From assembly GCA_025765595.1 (NCBI GenBank), contig JAIVFH010000043.1, forward strand, positions 1 to 64,000: 64,000 nucleotides of DNA, read 5' to 3'. The notes under the pieces are model-generated. The model searched no databases and was not told where the DNA came from. It saw only the letters and a list, made by a program, of their open reading frames with translations. Below are positions 10,880 to 21,244 of this stretch, one piece after another (the first letter of the stretch is position 1; each line of letters opens with the position of its first letter). A program made the position numbers and the translations under genes. The DNA is from Obelidium mucronatum (lineage: Eukaryota; Chytridiomycota; Chytridiomycetes; Chytridiales; Chytriomycetaceae).

Positions 10880-12768
10880 TCATTCTTTGTCTTGCTCCCG
10901 AAAAAAGGAGGGGTCAATGACGACACCAGAAAAATCAACTGGCACCATCACGACTTGCCAACCTGGTGGAACTTGGTGTTGCGGAGGAAATGGTTGAGCC
11001 TGTTGGCCTTGGTACGGGTGTTGCTGTGGGGGGAAATAAGGAGACCCTTGAAATGGAGGAATCGGACCTTGTTGCGGAAACTGGTAAGTGTTAAAGGGTG
11101 TGTTTGGCGCAGATGGTCCGCCGGAAGAAGCTTGAGATGGTGTGTTGAATCCAGAAGCACTTGGATTGTAGAGTTGTGGAGGTGTCGTGAAGAAATGCTG
11201 GGGATGCTGCGCAGAAAGATTCAAAATTGGACCGAATGATGGGGCTGTGGGATTCAAAGGCTGTTGTGGTGATTGACGCGTGAATCCACGAACGTATCGA
11301 TATCCAGATGGCAACTGTTGGGGAAGAGGCTGTTCCACGGGCCAAATTTGACCACGACTTTCACGCGGGTAAGTCTTTCTCATAGAGCCAATTTCGCGGT
11401 ACTCGACTTTGATGATGTTATCAAGCCACATTGATCCATGAAGTTCATCAATCGCCAATTCAGCATCGCTTTCATTGGAGTAATGGACAAAAGCAATAGC
11501 TGGCTTGTTTTTCCAACCGGGAAAAGTTTTAAGTTGTACCGCCTCAACTTCCCCATAAAGCTCGAATTTTGCACGTAGAAGGGGTTCGCTGATTCGCTCT
11601 GGATTCAACTTGCCAACAAATAAAGATCGATAGTCAACTTCAGAGCGCTTTCTTTCAGGTTTATCCCTGTGAACAAGCTTTAGTCCAGTTGTACAGAAGA
11701 AGAAGAAATAATGTTACCATTCAACACTCCACTTTGGCATATGTTGCGATCCCTGAACATAATTAATGTGAATTTTCCAAAAAATTAAAATTAAACCGGT
11801 CGACCATACCCTGTAAGCTAAAATTGCATCAGCCCGGCTGAAGTACTTGACGTAAAGGATTCCTTTCAAGTCACCAGTGTCAGGATAACGCAAGATTTTG
11901 AAGTCTTCAATATGACCAAAGGAAAGAAAATGCTTTTCGAGAGCTGCCGGCTTCCAGTTTAAGTTGTATCTATATTATGGTAAAGAAAATTTTACTTCCT
12001 GAGAAATTTTATCAAAATCAAATTTTTCAGCGACTCACTGGATGCGAAGAGTGCGGATCACCTTGGCGTGTTCAATTCGAATTTCACGGCCGTCAATCAG
12101 ATCATGCTGTGCTTCTACAAGAGCCTTTTTAGCCTCAGCAATGTTCTGAAAAGGAAGAAGGTGCCATGTCAAAACCGTGTCAAATCTTAACGAAAAAATT
12201 TGTTACTTTAAATTGCACAAATGCAAAGGGTCGATTGGATGAGTCGCGGTCGATTTTGACTTCAGAGAGTTCACCCCACTGGGAGAAGTGCCTTTTAATG
12301 TTTGAAAATAGAGTGTGATCCGGTTTTGAGGCATCGAGACTAAAAGCAGATTAACCACTCCTTGTATCTTAAAATAGCATGAGAGTTGTACTCACTTGGC
12401 AACAAAGAGGCATGCTTGTGGCATTTTTGATGGAACAGGACCGGCTTGACCCAAGTCTCTTGGATCAAACTGTAATCGCTGTTCCTCTTCCTCTTCGTCT
12501 TTTTCATCGTCGGAATGCGCACCAAGAATCGTAGAGCCGATTTCGTCATTGCCGTATTCCTCTTCTTCTTTGGACGTTGAAAGCAGAAGGATTTGTTCCT
12601 GAGGAAACATGGAGCGATAAACCAGGGGGCTTTCAGAGCGGGACCGCCGGGGCCGTGGTTTCCATAGCGTTTTGATTGGTGAAGTTGGGGCCGATGAGGA
12701 AATGATGTCGTTATCCTAAGCGAAGAATAGGGTTGAGCTGAAATGGTTAGATATTAGACATTTACCAT
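10880..12768 (-). CDS. Three-RRM RNA-binding protein, Rim4/Cip2-like
   Basis: Seven exons: 12768-12766 (only the ATG), 12715-12396, 12339-12207, 12145-12039, 11969-11810, 11752-11718 and 11666-10880, giving about 514 residues in a consistent frame. An acidic N-terminal region with an Arg/Ser patch precedes three RRMs. RRM1 starts ACLFVANLD and has PFAFVQF as RNP1; RRM2 starts YNLNW and has GILYVKYF; RRM3 starts SLFVGKLNPE and has AIAFVHYS. The C-terminal 150 residues are Pro/Gln/Ser-rich and end near a VIDPSFFRE segment. The spacing and the RRM1 wording resemble yeast Rim4 and fission-yeast Cip1/Cip2, which control mRNA translation or stability in meiosis and stress. I infer that similarity from memory. 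A 35-nt micro-exon is notable. Confidence 0.8.
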
Positions 12769-13272
12769 AGAAGCGTGTTTTGGTGAGGTTTTTTATGACA
12801 GGACACCAACCTTCAGATTTACGTTAAATAGCCGCGAATCCGTCAAATCAGATGAAAATGGGCGACATGACATTTCATTATCTTTTGATGGATGCATGCA
12901 TCTTAATCACTCTGCATTAATCACTGATGACTGCTGAGCGTTGCATTCAAATCTTCAGAATTCGATTTCATACCCCATGAAATACAGTATTTACAACGAA
13001 TATCTCGAATCTTGATCGATGAATTTGGATGAAGGTTGCAGCAGTTGCGTGAAAGAGGATGGCTCTCGTTCGTACGCTTTCGCCCCAAGACAGTGACCCG
13101 AGTCTCCAGCTGCAGCTGCAGCTGGACTCGATTCGTTCTTCTTTCTTATAACGCCGCAGTGCTGTGCTGGCAGTACTGCTCTAAGTCGTGCTCTTTGAGA
13201 ATAATGTGGATTTATTCAAAACATGGCCCCCTCTATAACTGCAGTACTGTATTGGTCTTGGGTATTTTTTGA
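12769..13272. other. Intergenic region, no gene seen
   Basis: About 500 bp between the start of the RRM gene and the 3' end of the first BTB gene, both on the minus strand. It contains short palindromic CAGCTG/GCAGT-rich stretches (near 13110-13180) and AT-rich sequence. Short plus-strand frames here have no protein character. It should hold the RRM-gene promoter and the BTB 3' UTR. Confidence 0.5.
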
Positions 13273-14844
13273 TTACTTCAAAATCATGTTACACCCCATC
13301 ACTAATTCCTCAATGGGTTCACGCGCCTTGCCAAGTACTTTAGAACAAGGCACTGCGCCAAAAGACACACCGCATCCGAATTTAAAATCAAAGCAGACAG
13401 AGGCGGAATTAATGACTAGCTGCAGCAATAACTCGCGTTAGAAATGATTAAAAACCGAACCCAGCGCCACACCTTATTTCCTTTGAATAAAAAAAGCTGA
13501 AAACGAACTGAAACCAGTGGTCTTTCATCACAAGCGAAGTCTACTTTCTTTGAACATTGTAGCCCGTCATTGTGAAAGCGACGGCTTAAAATGATATGAA
13601 GCTTATCTTCGAAGAGTCGCGTAGAGAGTTTCCAAACCGAGCCACCTGTCGATAGGCTGAGAACGTCTGCTGGTCACAAAATAGAACTAACCATAAAAAA
13701 ACGAAACAATTGTAAGGTCATTCCCGAATAAGTTCTGTTGAAAGTGATCTGCTGGAATCGGTGCTACAGTACGATATGGTTCGAAATCGTACTCGTTCCA
13801 AGCTGGAACGGACGTGATAGCTTTTCGAAATGACTTTGGTACAACTGCTGTGAAATTCAGCTTGGCGCTTTGCTTCGATACAGAGCAAATCATACTGCTC
13901 AATACCCCGCGCCGCCATTGCGCCTTCATCAACAAGTCCTCGGCAACCAAATTCTGTTTGCGAATCTCAACCAATTTTGACATGCTAAGTTGGCTGAAAA
14001 TCACTGACTTGGAAAGAACGTTGGCTAATTGATGGCGTGATTTGCCGTCTTTACAAGCTTCCTCCGCATTCGAATCTCCCAATGTTTCGTGAAACGTAAA
14101 AACCGTCAGAATCAGATTGTATCTTTTCCGTTCGTTCTCCACGACCAGAAACTTGGAGCTTAGTACTATGAGAAGCCACTTTTCCTCGAGATCATTCAAA
14201 CAATTTGGAAAGGCAACTGCATTTCGACAGAGAAATAGTAAACAATATTCAATGATATACGACGAATATTGACCGTAGCTATAAGTATCAGCAAATTTCA
14301 GAAGCCTCGATATATTTGCTGCCATTGTGTGACCCTCAATGAAACGGATACATTTTTCACACAGACTCTGATCGTCAAAAAAACATGCAGTAGCTATGGA
14401 GTTTCGATGAGCTTTCCTTGCCTCCTTGTTTATATTGCGTACAAACCGAGCAATGAACACACCGAGTCTTTTGAAATTTCATCGTTACCGATTCCATAAA
14501 TCCTTAAGGATGCCATTAATCGAGAGGCTCGAGATAGTCAATGTGTTCAATAACGGCGTTTTTTACCTCCCGAACACAACCTGAACAGCCTCCAAGGTGA
14601 TATTCGGATCATCAAATGTCAACTCCAATACGTCTGTGTTCTGGTCACTCCATTCTCCGTTGAAAAGGCTGCTGAAATACGAATTGGAAACGAGGATGGG
14701 CCTGTGCAAGTTGAACGTATGATCAAACGCCTTGATGGCAATGTCAGAGAACTGCTTTGATGTAAAGAGACTATTGAGAGAGGCGAGAATAGCCTCAATG
14801 TGGGGCTTTGTTTCGACGTCAAGCGTGGCGGCAGCTATTGTCAT
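13273..14844 (-). CDS. BTB/POZ-domain protein, paralogue 1
   Basis: Exons 14844-14567, 14467-13692, 13645-13473 and 13419-13273 encode about 457 residues. The N-terminal part is a BTB/POZ fold: FTSKQFSDIAIKAFDHTFNLHRPILV, then SNSYFSSLFNGEWSD (about residues 27-70). BTB proteins dimerise and often present substrates to Cullin-3 ligases. The middle 250 residues are helical with several Cys and could correspond to a BACK-like region. The last about 120 residues form a beta-rich domain with ACDERPLVSVRFQLFLFKGNK, shared with the neighbour and unknown to me. Splicing of the last two introns is supported by exact agreement with paralogue 2. Function beyond the BTB domain is unknown. Confidence 0.82.
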
Positions 14845-15227
14845 TGAAGGCCAGTATTTAATGCAATTTCCCTGATGCTATGCCATAACACACAATAGTG
14901 CCTCACAAAGTCTGGCCGACAGTTGGACGCTGACAGGAATTTGATTGCATTCGTACCGTACAGTTCAGCCGCGAATTGAGGTTAACAATGAGGTTGTTCC
15001 CAAAGCGATTCATAGGTCCATCTGTTACTTAATGATTTGGAAGTCCAACGATAAACTTATGCTGACTAAAATGAAGGAACAAAACCATACCATACATTTA
15101 TGCAGCATTTATGTAAAAAAAAAAAAAAAAAAAAAAAAGAGAGGAGGAGCAAACAGCGGCTAGCCACCACAGCATCAAGCAGAAAGCTTCGAAGACTGAA
15201 GTCTCAGGTACTGATCAACAGGATTTA
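14845..15227. other. Intergenic region with A-rich tract
   Basis: A 383-bp spacer between the two BTB paralogues. It contains a long A tract interrupted once or twice at about 15115-15138, a likely site of length error. No gene is supported. Confidence 0.5.
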
Positions 15228-16829
15228 TTATTCCAAAACCATATTACATCCAATCACCAGTTCTTCAATGGGTTCAAATTCTAAATTATCTGTGCCAAAT
15301 AGTTCCGAAGCTTGTATTGCACCAACGCAATGGCCCGATCCAAACATAAAGGTAGAGCAGACAGGCTGCGTATTAATGACCAACTGTAACAAACTTCACG
15401 TTAGAAAAGGATAAAAAAAAAGTTCACTAAAACCTTGTTGCCTTTGAATAAAAACAGCTGGAATTGAACTGAAATCCGCGGTCTTTCGTCACAAGCAAAA
15501 TCTGCTTTCTTTGCGGCGAATGTCGCTCCTTGATCGGGAGAGAGGCGGCAGAGGGCAGGCATAACCTTAAGATTTGTTTTCTTAATCCGTAGCGACCAAA
15601 ACGAGCCACCTAAAGAGTTGCTTAAGAAGGGCAATCTCCTCCTCGCAAAATGGGACTGACCATAAAAAAAATGAGAAACTGCAGCATTGTTTCCGAAGGC
15701 AGGCTGTTTGAAGTTACCTGCCGGAATCACTTTGGTAACCCGGAATGGCTCGAAATCGGATTTGTTCCACACAGGAGTGGACATGATGGAATTTTCAAAT
15801 GAATATGGTGCAACCGACATGCAATCCAACTTGGTGCTTTCTGCAACCGCAGAGGAAATCGCCGTACTCAACCGTCCACGTCGCCATTGCGCTCTCAGTA
15901 ATATATCCTCAGCAACCAAATCCCGTTTATGGATCTCGACAAGGTTGGACATGGCTATCTGACTAAAAATCACGCACTTGGAAAGTATATTGGCCAAATG
16001 CTGATTTGATTCGCTGGGAACTGGATCATCGTTTGTCGGCAATTGTTGTAGGGCATCGTTTCCTTCCCTAAACGCTTCTTCACGCGTACGGCAAACTGCT
16101 TGAATCATAGTACATCGTTTTCCTTCGTTCTCAACGACCAGATACTTGGAGCCAAGAACTTTGATAAGCCATTTATCAGCAATGTTATCCAAACAATTTG
16201 GGAAGGACGCAGCATTTCGACAGAGATACAACAAACAATTTGTGATGATATCGCCCGAATACAGGCCGTAATAATGAGCATCGGCAAAATCTAGCAACTT
16301 GGAGATATTTGCTGCTTCCGTATGGCACTCGATAAAACAAGCACATTGTTTGCACAGACTCTGATCGTCAAAAAATGACGCAGCAGCTAATTTGTTCATC
16401 AGTTTTTCTTGACACACAACTGGTCCTCATTTGGAGTCATAATTTTCTGTACGAACCGAGCCATGCACATACGGAGTCTTCAGAGATTTCATCGGTATAG
16501 ATTCCGTATATCCTGAAGTTACCAACTTAATGAGGAGGGTTCCAAAGTCAACAAGACTGGTTTTTTTGCCTTTTAAACACGACTGTAACAGCCTCCAAAG
16601 TTATGTTCGGATCATCAAACTTCAACTCTACACCATTTTTGTTCTGATCACTCCATCCTCCGTTTAACAAACTGCTGAAGTAGGCATTGGAAACGAGGAT
16701 GGGTCTGTGCAGGTTGAACGTGTGACCAAATGCCGTTATGCCAATGTCAGAGAACTGCTTTGATGTAAAGAGACTATTGAGAGAGGCGAGAACAGCTTCC
16801 ATGTGCTGCGTTGAATCAATGGGAAGCAT
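15228..16829 (-). CDS. BTB/POZ-domain protein, paralogue 2, with a probable frameshift
   Basis: Tandem copy of the neighbouring BTB gene, with the same exon plan: 16829-16570, 16477-15661, 15609-15434 and 15383-15228. The BTB segment (residues about 20-65) and the beta-rich C-terminal domain are clearly homologous, so the pair arose by tandem duplication, but they are well diverged. Two oddities lie at the start of exon 2. The first intron would begin GC rather than GT (AAAAG/GC), where paralogue 1 has GTAAAA. About 15 codons into exon 2 the frame breaks near 16405-16420: the segment with ARFVQKIM is one frame off from the following CQEKLMNKLAAASFFDD. Either the gene is decaying, or a base is wrong, or splicing differs. 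The 5' end is 46 bp from the BET3 start. Confidence 0.72.
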
Positions 16830-16875
16830 TGTGGTATGTAGGTATTTTTTGGGTATTTATTTTTCATCTCAAAAT
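16830..16875. promoter_or_regulatory. 46-bp divergent start-to-start spacer, BTB2 / BET3
   Basis: The ATG of BTB paralogue 2 (minus, 16829) and of BET3 (plus, 16876) are 46 bp apart. It is the third such divergent pair in 11 kb. No named promoter motif is visible. Confidence 0.45.
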
Positions 16876-17712
<837 letters not shown>

Positions 17713-17789
17713 ACGGGGTTTTTTTTTTAAAACATGTATGTATAATATATTCTCTTATTTTATTTTCAAATTATTTAACGCATCAAACG

Positions 17790-18770
17790 ATGGATCTTCT
17801 CGATTTGACAACAATCCCCAATGAATTGATCACCCGAATATTTGCTTGGATCCATCCCGTCAAAGTCTTCAAGTTCCGGCGTCTCTCAAAACACCTCAAC
17901 AACCTCTTGATAAGCTCCCATTTTGCAGTACTCAACTTGGAAACGCTGGATCCAGCCGCTAAAGGGCTACCGAAAGCCCCAACTCCACCAATAGATGCTT
18001 ATTGGGAAAGTGGAGACGATGATGACGATGATGGCTACGATAGACCCATTTCCAGCTCCGATCGAATCTTTATGACTGCTCCACCAAAGTTCCAACTCGT
18101 TTATGCAAATCGTTATCTGAAGGAATGTTGTGAAATCCGATGGAGTCTTGAAAAGAGCGCGTTGCCTTCGCACTACGGAGTACAGTACCACATTCCAGTG
18201 GCCTTGTGTGTTGCACTCAAGGACAGTATCGATGAGTTAATGTTGGAGGGCGTCACGGGAAGCATTCCTCCTGAAATTGGAATACTCCATTTGCTCCAAC
18301 ACTTGGACTTGCATAAAAACAATCTCAAAGGCGGGATACCATCTGAAATCGGTCTCCTGATAAACCTGAAATATCTGTACCTCAGCCACTGCAAACTCAC
18401 CGGTCCAATTCCTCATGAATTCGGGAACCTTATTTCCTTGCAATATGCGCATTTGAACGACAACCAGTTGAGCGGAGAAATCCCAGATACAATTGGGAAT
18501 CTCGTGAACCTCAAGGCACTGTTTCTCAATTCCAATTGTCTTGTTGGGGGTATTCCCGAGTCAATGGGGAGTTTGGAAAGCCTTGATGGGTTGTATTTGC
18601 GGTCAAATGAATTGAGTGGGGTGATTCCTGTTTCTTTGGGGAATCTCAAGAAACTGAGGTCCTTGGATTTATCACGAAACTTGTTATGTGGTCGCGTTCC
18701 AAAGAGTGTTACTGATTTGCCATTGTTGCAGGAAGTTTGTTTGGAACTGAATGCAGGACTGGAGTTGTGA
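17790..18770 (+). CDS. F-box protein with plant-type leucine-rich repeats
   Basis: Single-exon, 326 residues. An F-box-like N-terminus (IPNELITRIFAWIHPVKVFKF, residues about 8-45) is followed by an acidic linker (DDDDDD near residue 75). About seven LRRs of the plant extracellular class follow, with consensus LxxNxLxGxIPxxLGxLxxL (for example GSIPPEIGILHLLQHLDL). No signal peptide or transmembrane segment is present, so the repeats are intracellular and probably form the substrate-binding arm of an SCF-type ligase. This is the reading for F-box/LRR proteins in general; the target is unknown. Related genes occur at 27652-28335, 34305-35497 and, without the F-box, 51047-52133. Confidence 0.85.
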   Translation: MDLLDLTTIPNELITRIFAWIHPVKVFKFRRLSKHLNNLLISSHFAVLNLETLDPAAKGLPKAPTPPIDAYWESGDDDDDDGYDRPISSSDRIFMTAPPKFQLVYANRYLKECCEIRWSLEKSALPSHYGVQYHIPVALCVALKDSIDELMLEGVTGSIPPEIGILHLLQHLDLHKNNLKGGIPSEIGLLINLKYLYLSHCKLTGPIPHEFGNLISLQYAHLNDNQLSGEIPDTIGNLVNLKALFLNSNCLVGGIPESMGSLESLDGLYLRSNELSGVIPVSLGNLKKLRSLDLSRNLLCGRVPKSVTDLPLLQEVCLELNAGLEL

Positions 18771-18865
18771 ATAATTTGGCTGTAATGGGGGGGTGGTTTC
18801 ATTGTTGTTATGTAAATGCGCCGCGCCTCAAACAAACTTTTAAAAAAAACATGCACTTAGTAATG

Positions 18866-19141
18866 TCGTTGGACCAATCGAGAGCTGCCAGCAGCGCCGG
18901 CCGAACCAGCGAAAGCTCATATTCTTCTCAACCAAACTATCGGACTTCTACATCCAGTGACCGATCATCCTTCAATGTACCTCGATGTGCAAAGACGTTG
19001 CCACTGGCACTCGAGTTTCAACCCGACTCTCCAGGAAACCCCGTCCGTCTGCCAACCCAGACACACAGTAATAATACCACTGCTCCTCATACCACTCAAA
19101 AGTTCTTTGGGATGGAATTGAACCACTGGTGGGCTGGTTGA
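18866..19141 (+). other. Small Ser-rich reading frame across the duplication edge
   Basis: From ATG 18866 the frame runs about 91 codons: a Ser/Thr/Arg-rich stretch, then QKFFGMELNHWWAG before the stop. The second half (from 19034) belongs to the segmental duplication and recurs at 28336; the first half does not. It could be a real small gene cut by the duplication boundary, or chance. I do not recognise it. The rest of 18771-19400 holds no other supported gene. Confidence 0.25.
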
Positions 19142-19400
19142 AGGGTCGGGAGACAGGTTGGCCTACTTTTTTTTGATTGGACCAACCCGTAGATTTCCGC
19201 CATATTCCACGACTTTCTGTACAAAACAAACTACTCATTTACAACTGAATAATAAAGAAACAAGAGCCGCATATACATGTATATATTTCGTTTTTGTGTG
19301 TGAAATGTAATTATGTTGATTCCAAGTACCTCCCGTGAAGCAGGAATGGAGGAATAGTTTCGGCAATAGATACAACAGTTTCGAACAATAGATTATAGTT

Positions 19401-20987
19401 TTATTTTCTATGCCGTCGCACCTTCTCACTTGGATTCGCGCTTCCCAACTTTCCCTTTGTTGAATACCCAAAGTAATGCTTCTTCCACGCTTCAGGTTCC
19501 ACAATTGGTTTAGGATACGTTACCCCCAACTGCACTCCACCAAGTTTCAACTGATCCGCCCGCATTACCCAAGGATGATGAATCACATTTGCCCCAAGTT
19601 CCTTCAATTCAGGACACCACAGCTTCACAAAGTCACCCTGTGGATCATAATCCTTGGCTTGTTTGATGACGTTAAAGTACCGATCGCTTCTGGGATCATT
19701 CCCAACACCTGCAACGTATTGCCAGTTTCCGTAATTTGAGCAAGGGTCATGGTCCAGCAATTGTTGTTCAAACCATTCGGCACCATACGTCCAAGGGATA
19801 TTTAAGTCGCGAACAAGAAAAGAGGCCACGTTTTGACGGCCACGGTTGCTCATGAAGCCAGTGTGTAGGAGTTCTCGCATGTTGGCGTCGACGAATGGGA
19901 TTCCTGTGGTTCCCGTTTTCCAGGCGTTAAATAATTCTTGATTGAATATCCAAGTCTGAGAGGGATTGTTGTTGTTTGATGATGACGAAGAACCGATTCC
20001 GTACAAATGGTACAACTTTGATCCGACCTGCTTTCCAAGGAACTGAAAGTAGTCTCGCCACAATAACTCAAAGAATAACCAGTAGGTGGATTCATTTCCA
20101 CCATCCTTGTGAGAAGCTTCGTGCTTTTTCAACAGATTCAAGACGGTGGATGCAGAGACACTTCCAAATGCAAGAAAAGGGGAAAGCTTGGAAGAATACT
20201 CGGATCCAATCAGCTCGTTTCGCGTTTCTTTGTAGCTGCGAATTCGTTGAGTATCTTCAAAGTAGTTTTTGATTCGGTTTAGAGCTGATTCTTCTCCAGC
20301 CGCGAATGGAAACGCCGACCGTGGGTCCGGTATCGACAGCGGTGCAACATTTGCACTTTCTCTCGAAAAGATGGAATCGGCTATTTCTGATTTGCTCCAG
20401 TCCACAGCTGGCATTGGCGGCAGCTTTCTCGGAGTTTGCACTACTTTCCGGAGCATCTGCGGTCCCGCTTTCTCCACCAGAACGCGAAACTGCGTAAACG
20501 TTGGCGGCAGCGCTTTCCGTTTGAACGCGTCGCTTACGACCATTGTGGCAGCGTTCCGAACGACTTCCACAGTGACTGCGAGGTTGAGCTGTGAAACCTG
20601 CTTGTTGATCGCGGCCAGCGTGTGCTGCTCCTCGACGGTGTTCGCCTCTTCGACGAGCACCCTGCAGACAGCGTGTGTCTCGCTGAGACGCGCGACCGTC
20701 TGCGCCACCAGCGCCGGCGTGTTTCCGCGCAGAAAAAGCAGCCCGGAGCCCGCCGCAGCCAGCCGCGCCTCGAGGCTCAGCACGCTGTCGACGTAGAACG
20801 CCGCCCGCTGCGCCGACGCGCGCTGCTGTCCCTTGGCCGTCGATGCGTCCCAGGCGGAGGGGTCGAACACGTGCATGTTGAGGAGCGTGTTCGTGCCAGT
20901 GCTGGCAGCTTGCGCGAGGAGCGGCTGGTCGCCGATGCGGAGGCTGTTCCACGGAAAGACACAGACTGCGGCAGTTGGGCGGGGCAT
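19401..20987 (-). CDS. CRY-DASH photolyase/cryptochrome, copy A
   Basis: Single exon, 528 residues. The N-terminal alpha/beta antenna domain begins with VCVFPWNSLRIGD; an FAD-binding helical domain follows. CRY-DASH marks are the TYWLFFELLWRDYFQF block, GIPFVDANMREL with TGFMSNRGRQNVASFL, the FAD-cradle DHDPCSNYGNWQYVAGVGND and KQAKDYDPQGDFVKLWCPEL. The family repairs cyclobutane dimers, mainly in single-stranded DNA, and may act as a blue-light receptor. It lacks the long C-terminal extension of many fungal CRY-DASH proteins, ending soon after a basic RRHRK tail. The first 200 codons are strikingly GC-rich compared with the rest. The start is the ATG before PRPTAAV; an upstream frame extension is unlikely to be coding. 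It diverges from VMP1 across about 257 bp. Confidence 0.95.
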   Translation of the reverse strand: MPRPTAAVCVFPWNSLRIGDQPLLAQAASTGTNTLLNMHVFDPSAWDASTAKGQQRASAQRAAFYVDSVLSLEARLAAAGSGLLFLRGNTPALVAQTVARLSETHAVCRVLVEEANTVEEQHTLAAINKQVSQLNLAVTVEVVRNAATMVVSDAFKRKALPPTFTQFRVLVEKAGPQMLRKVVQTPRKLPPMPAVDWSKSEIADSIFSRESANVAPLSIPDPRSAFPFAAGEESALNRIKNYFEDTQRIRSYKETRNELIGSEYSSKLSPFLAFGSVSASTVLNLLKKHEASHKDGGNESTYWLFFELLWRDYFQFLGKQVGSKLYHLYGIGSSSSSNNNNPSQTWIFNQELFNAWKTGTTGIPFVDANMRELLHTGFMSNRGRQNVASFLVRDLNIPWTYGAEWFEQQLLDHDPCSNYGNWQYVAGVGNDPRSDRYFNVIKQAKDYDPQGDFVKLWCPELKELGANVIHHPWVMRADQLKLGGVQLGVTYPKPIVEPEAWKKHYFGYSTKGKLGSANPSEKVRRHRK

Positions 20988-21244
20988 TTCTTTCCTTTTC
21001 TTTGTTTCTTTCTTGCAGTTGTTTCGAACTGTCGATTCGCCAGTGTTTGTGATCGAGAACTGATGCAACAGTCTTTACGCGTTCAGAGTAGGCGAAAGGA
21101 ATACAAATGAGTAATGGTATAGATTTATCGCTATTTGTGGGTAGAGTGAATGATAAAGAGATTTCATGACTGACAGTTCACTGCCAAGCCTCTGAAATAG
21201 ACAAAAACAACCTCATAACTGAGCCAAGGACATACAATGTCAAC

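Noticed and set aside
20257..21110. Long antisense frames over CRY-DASH (both copies)
   Set aside because: GC-rich shadows of a well-conserved gene on the other strand; composition is Arg/Ala/His-rich without family features.
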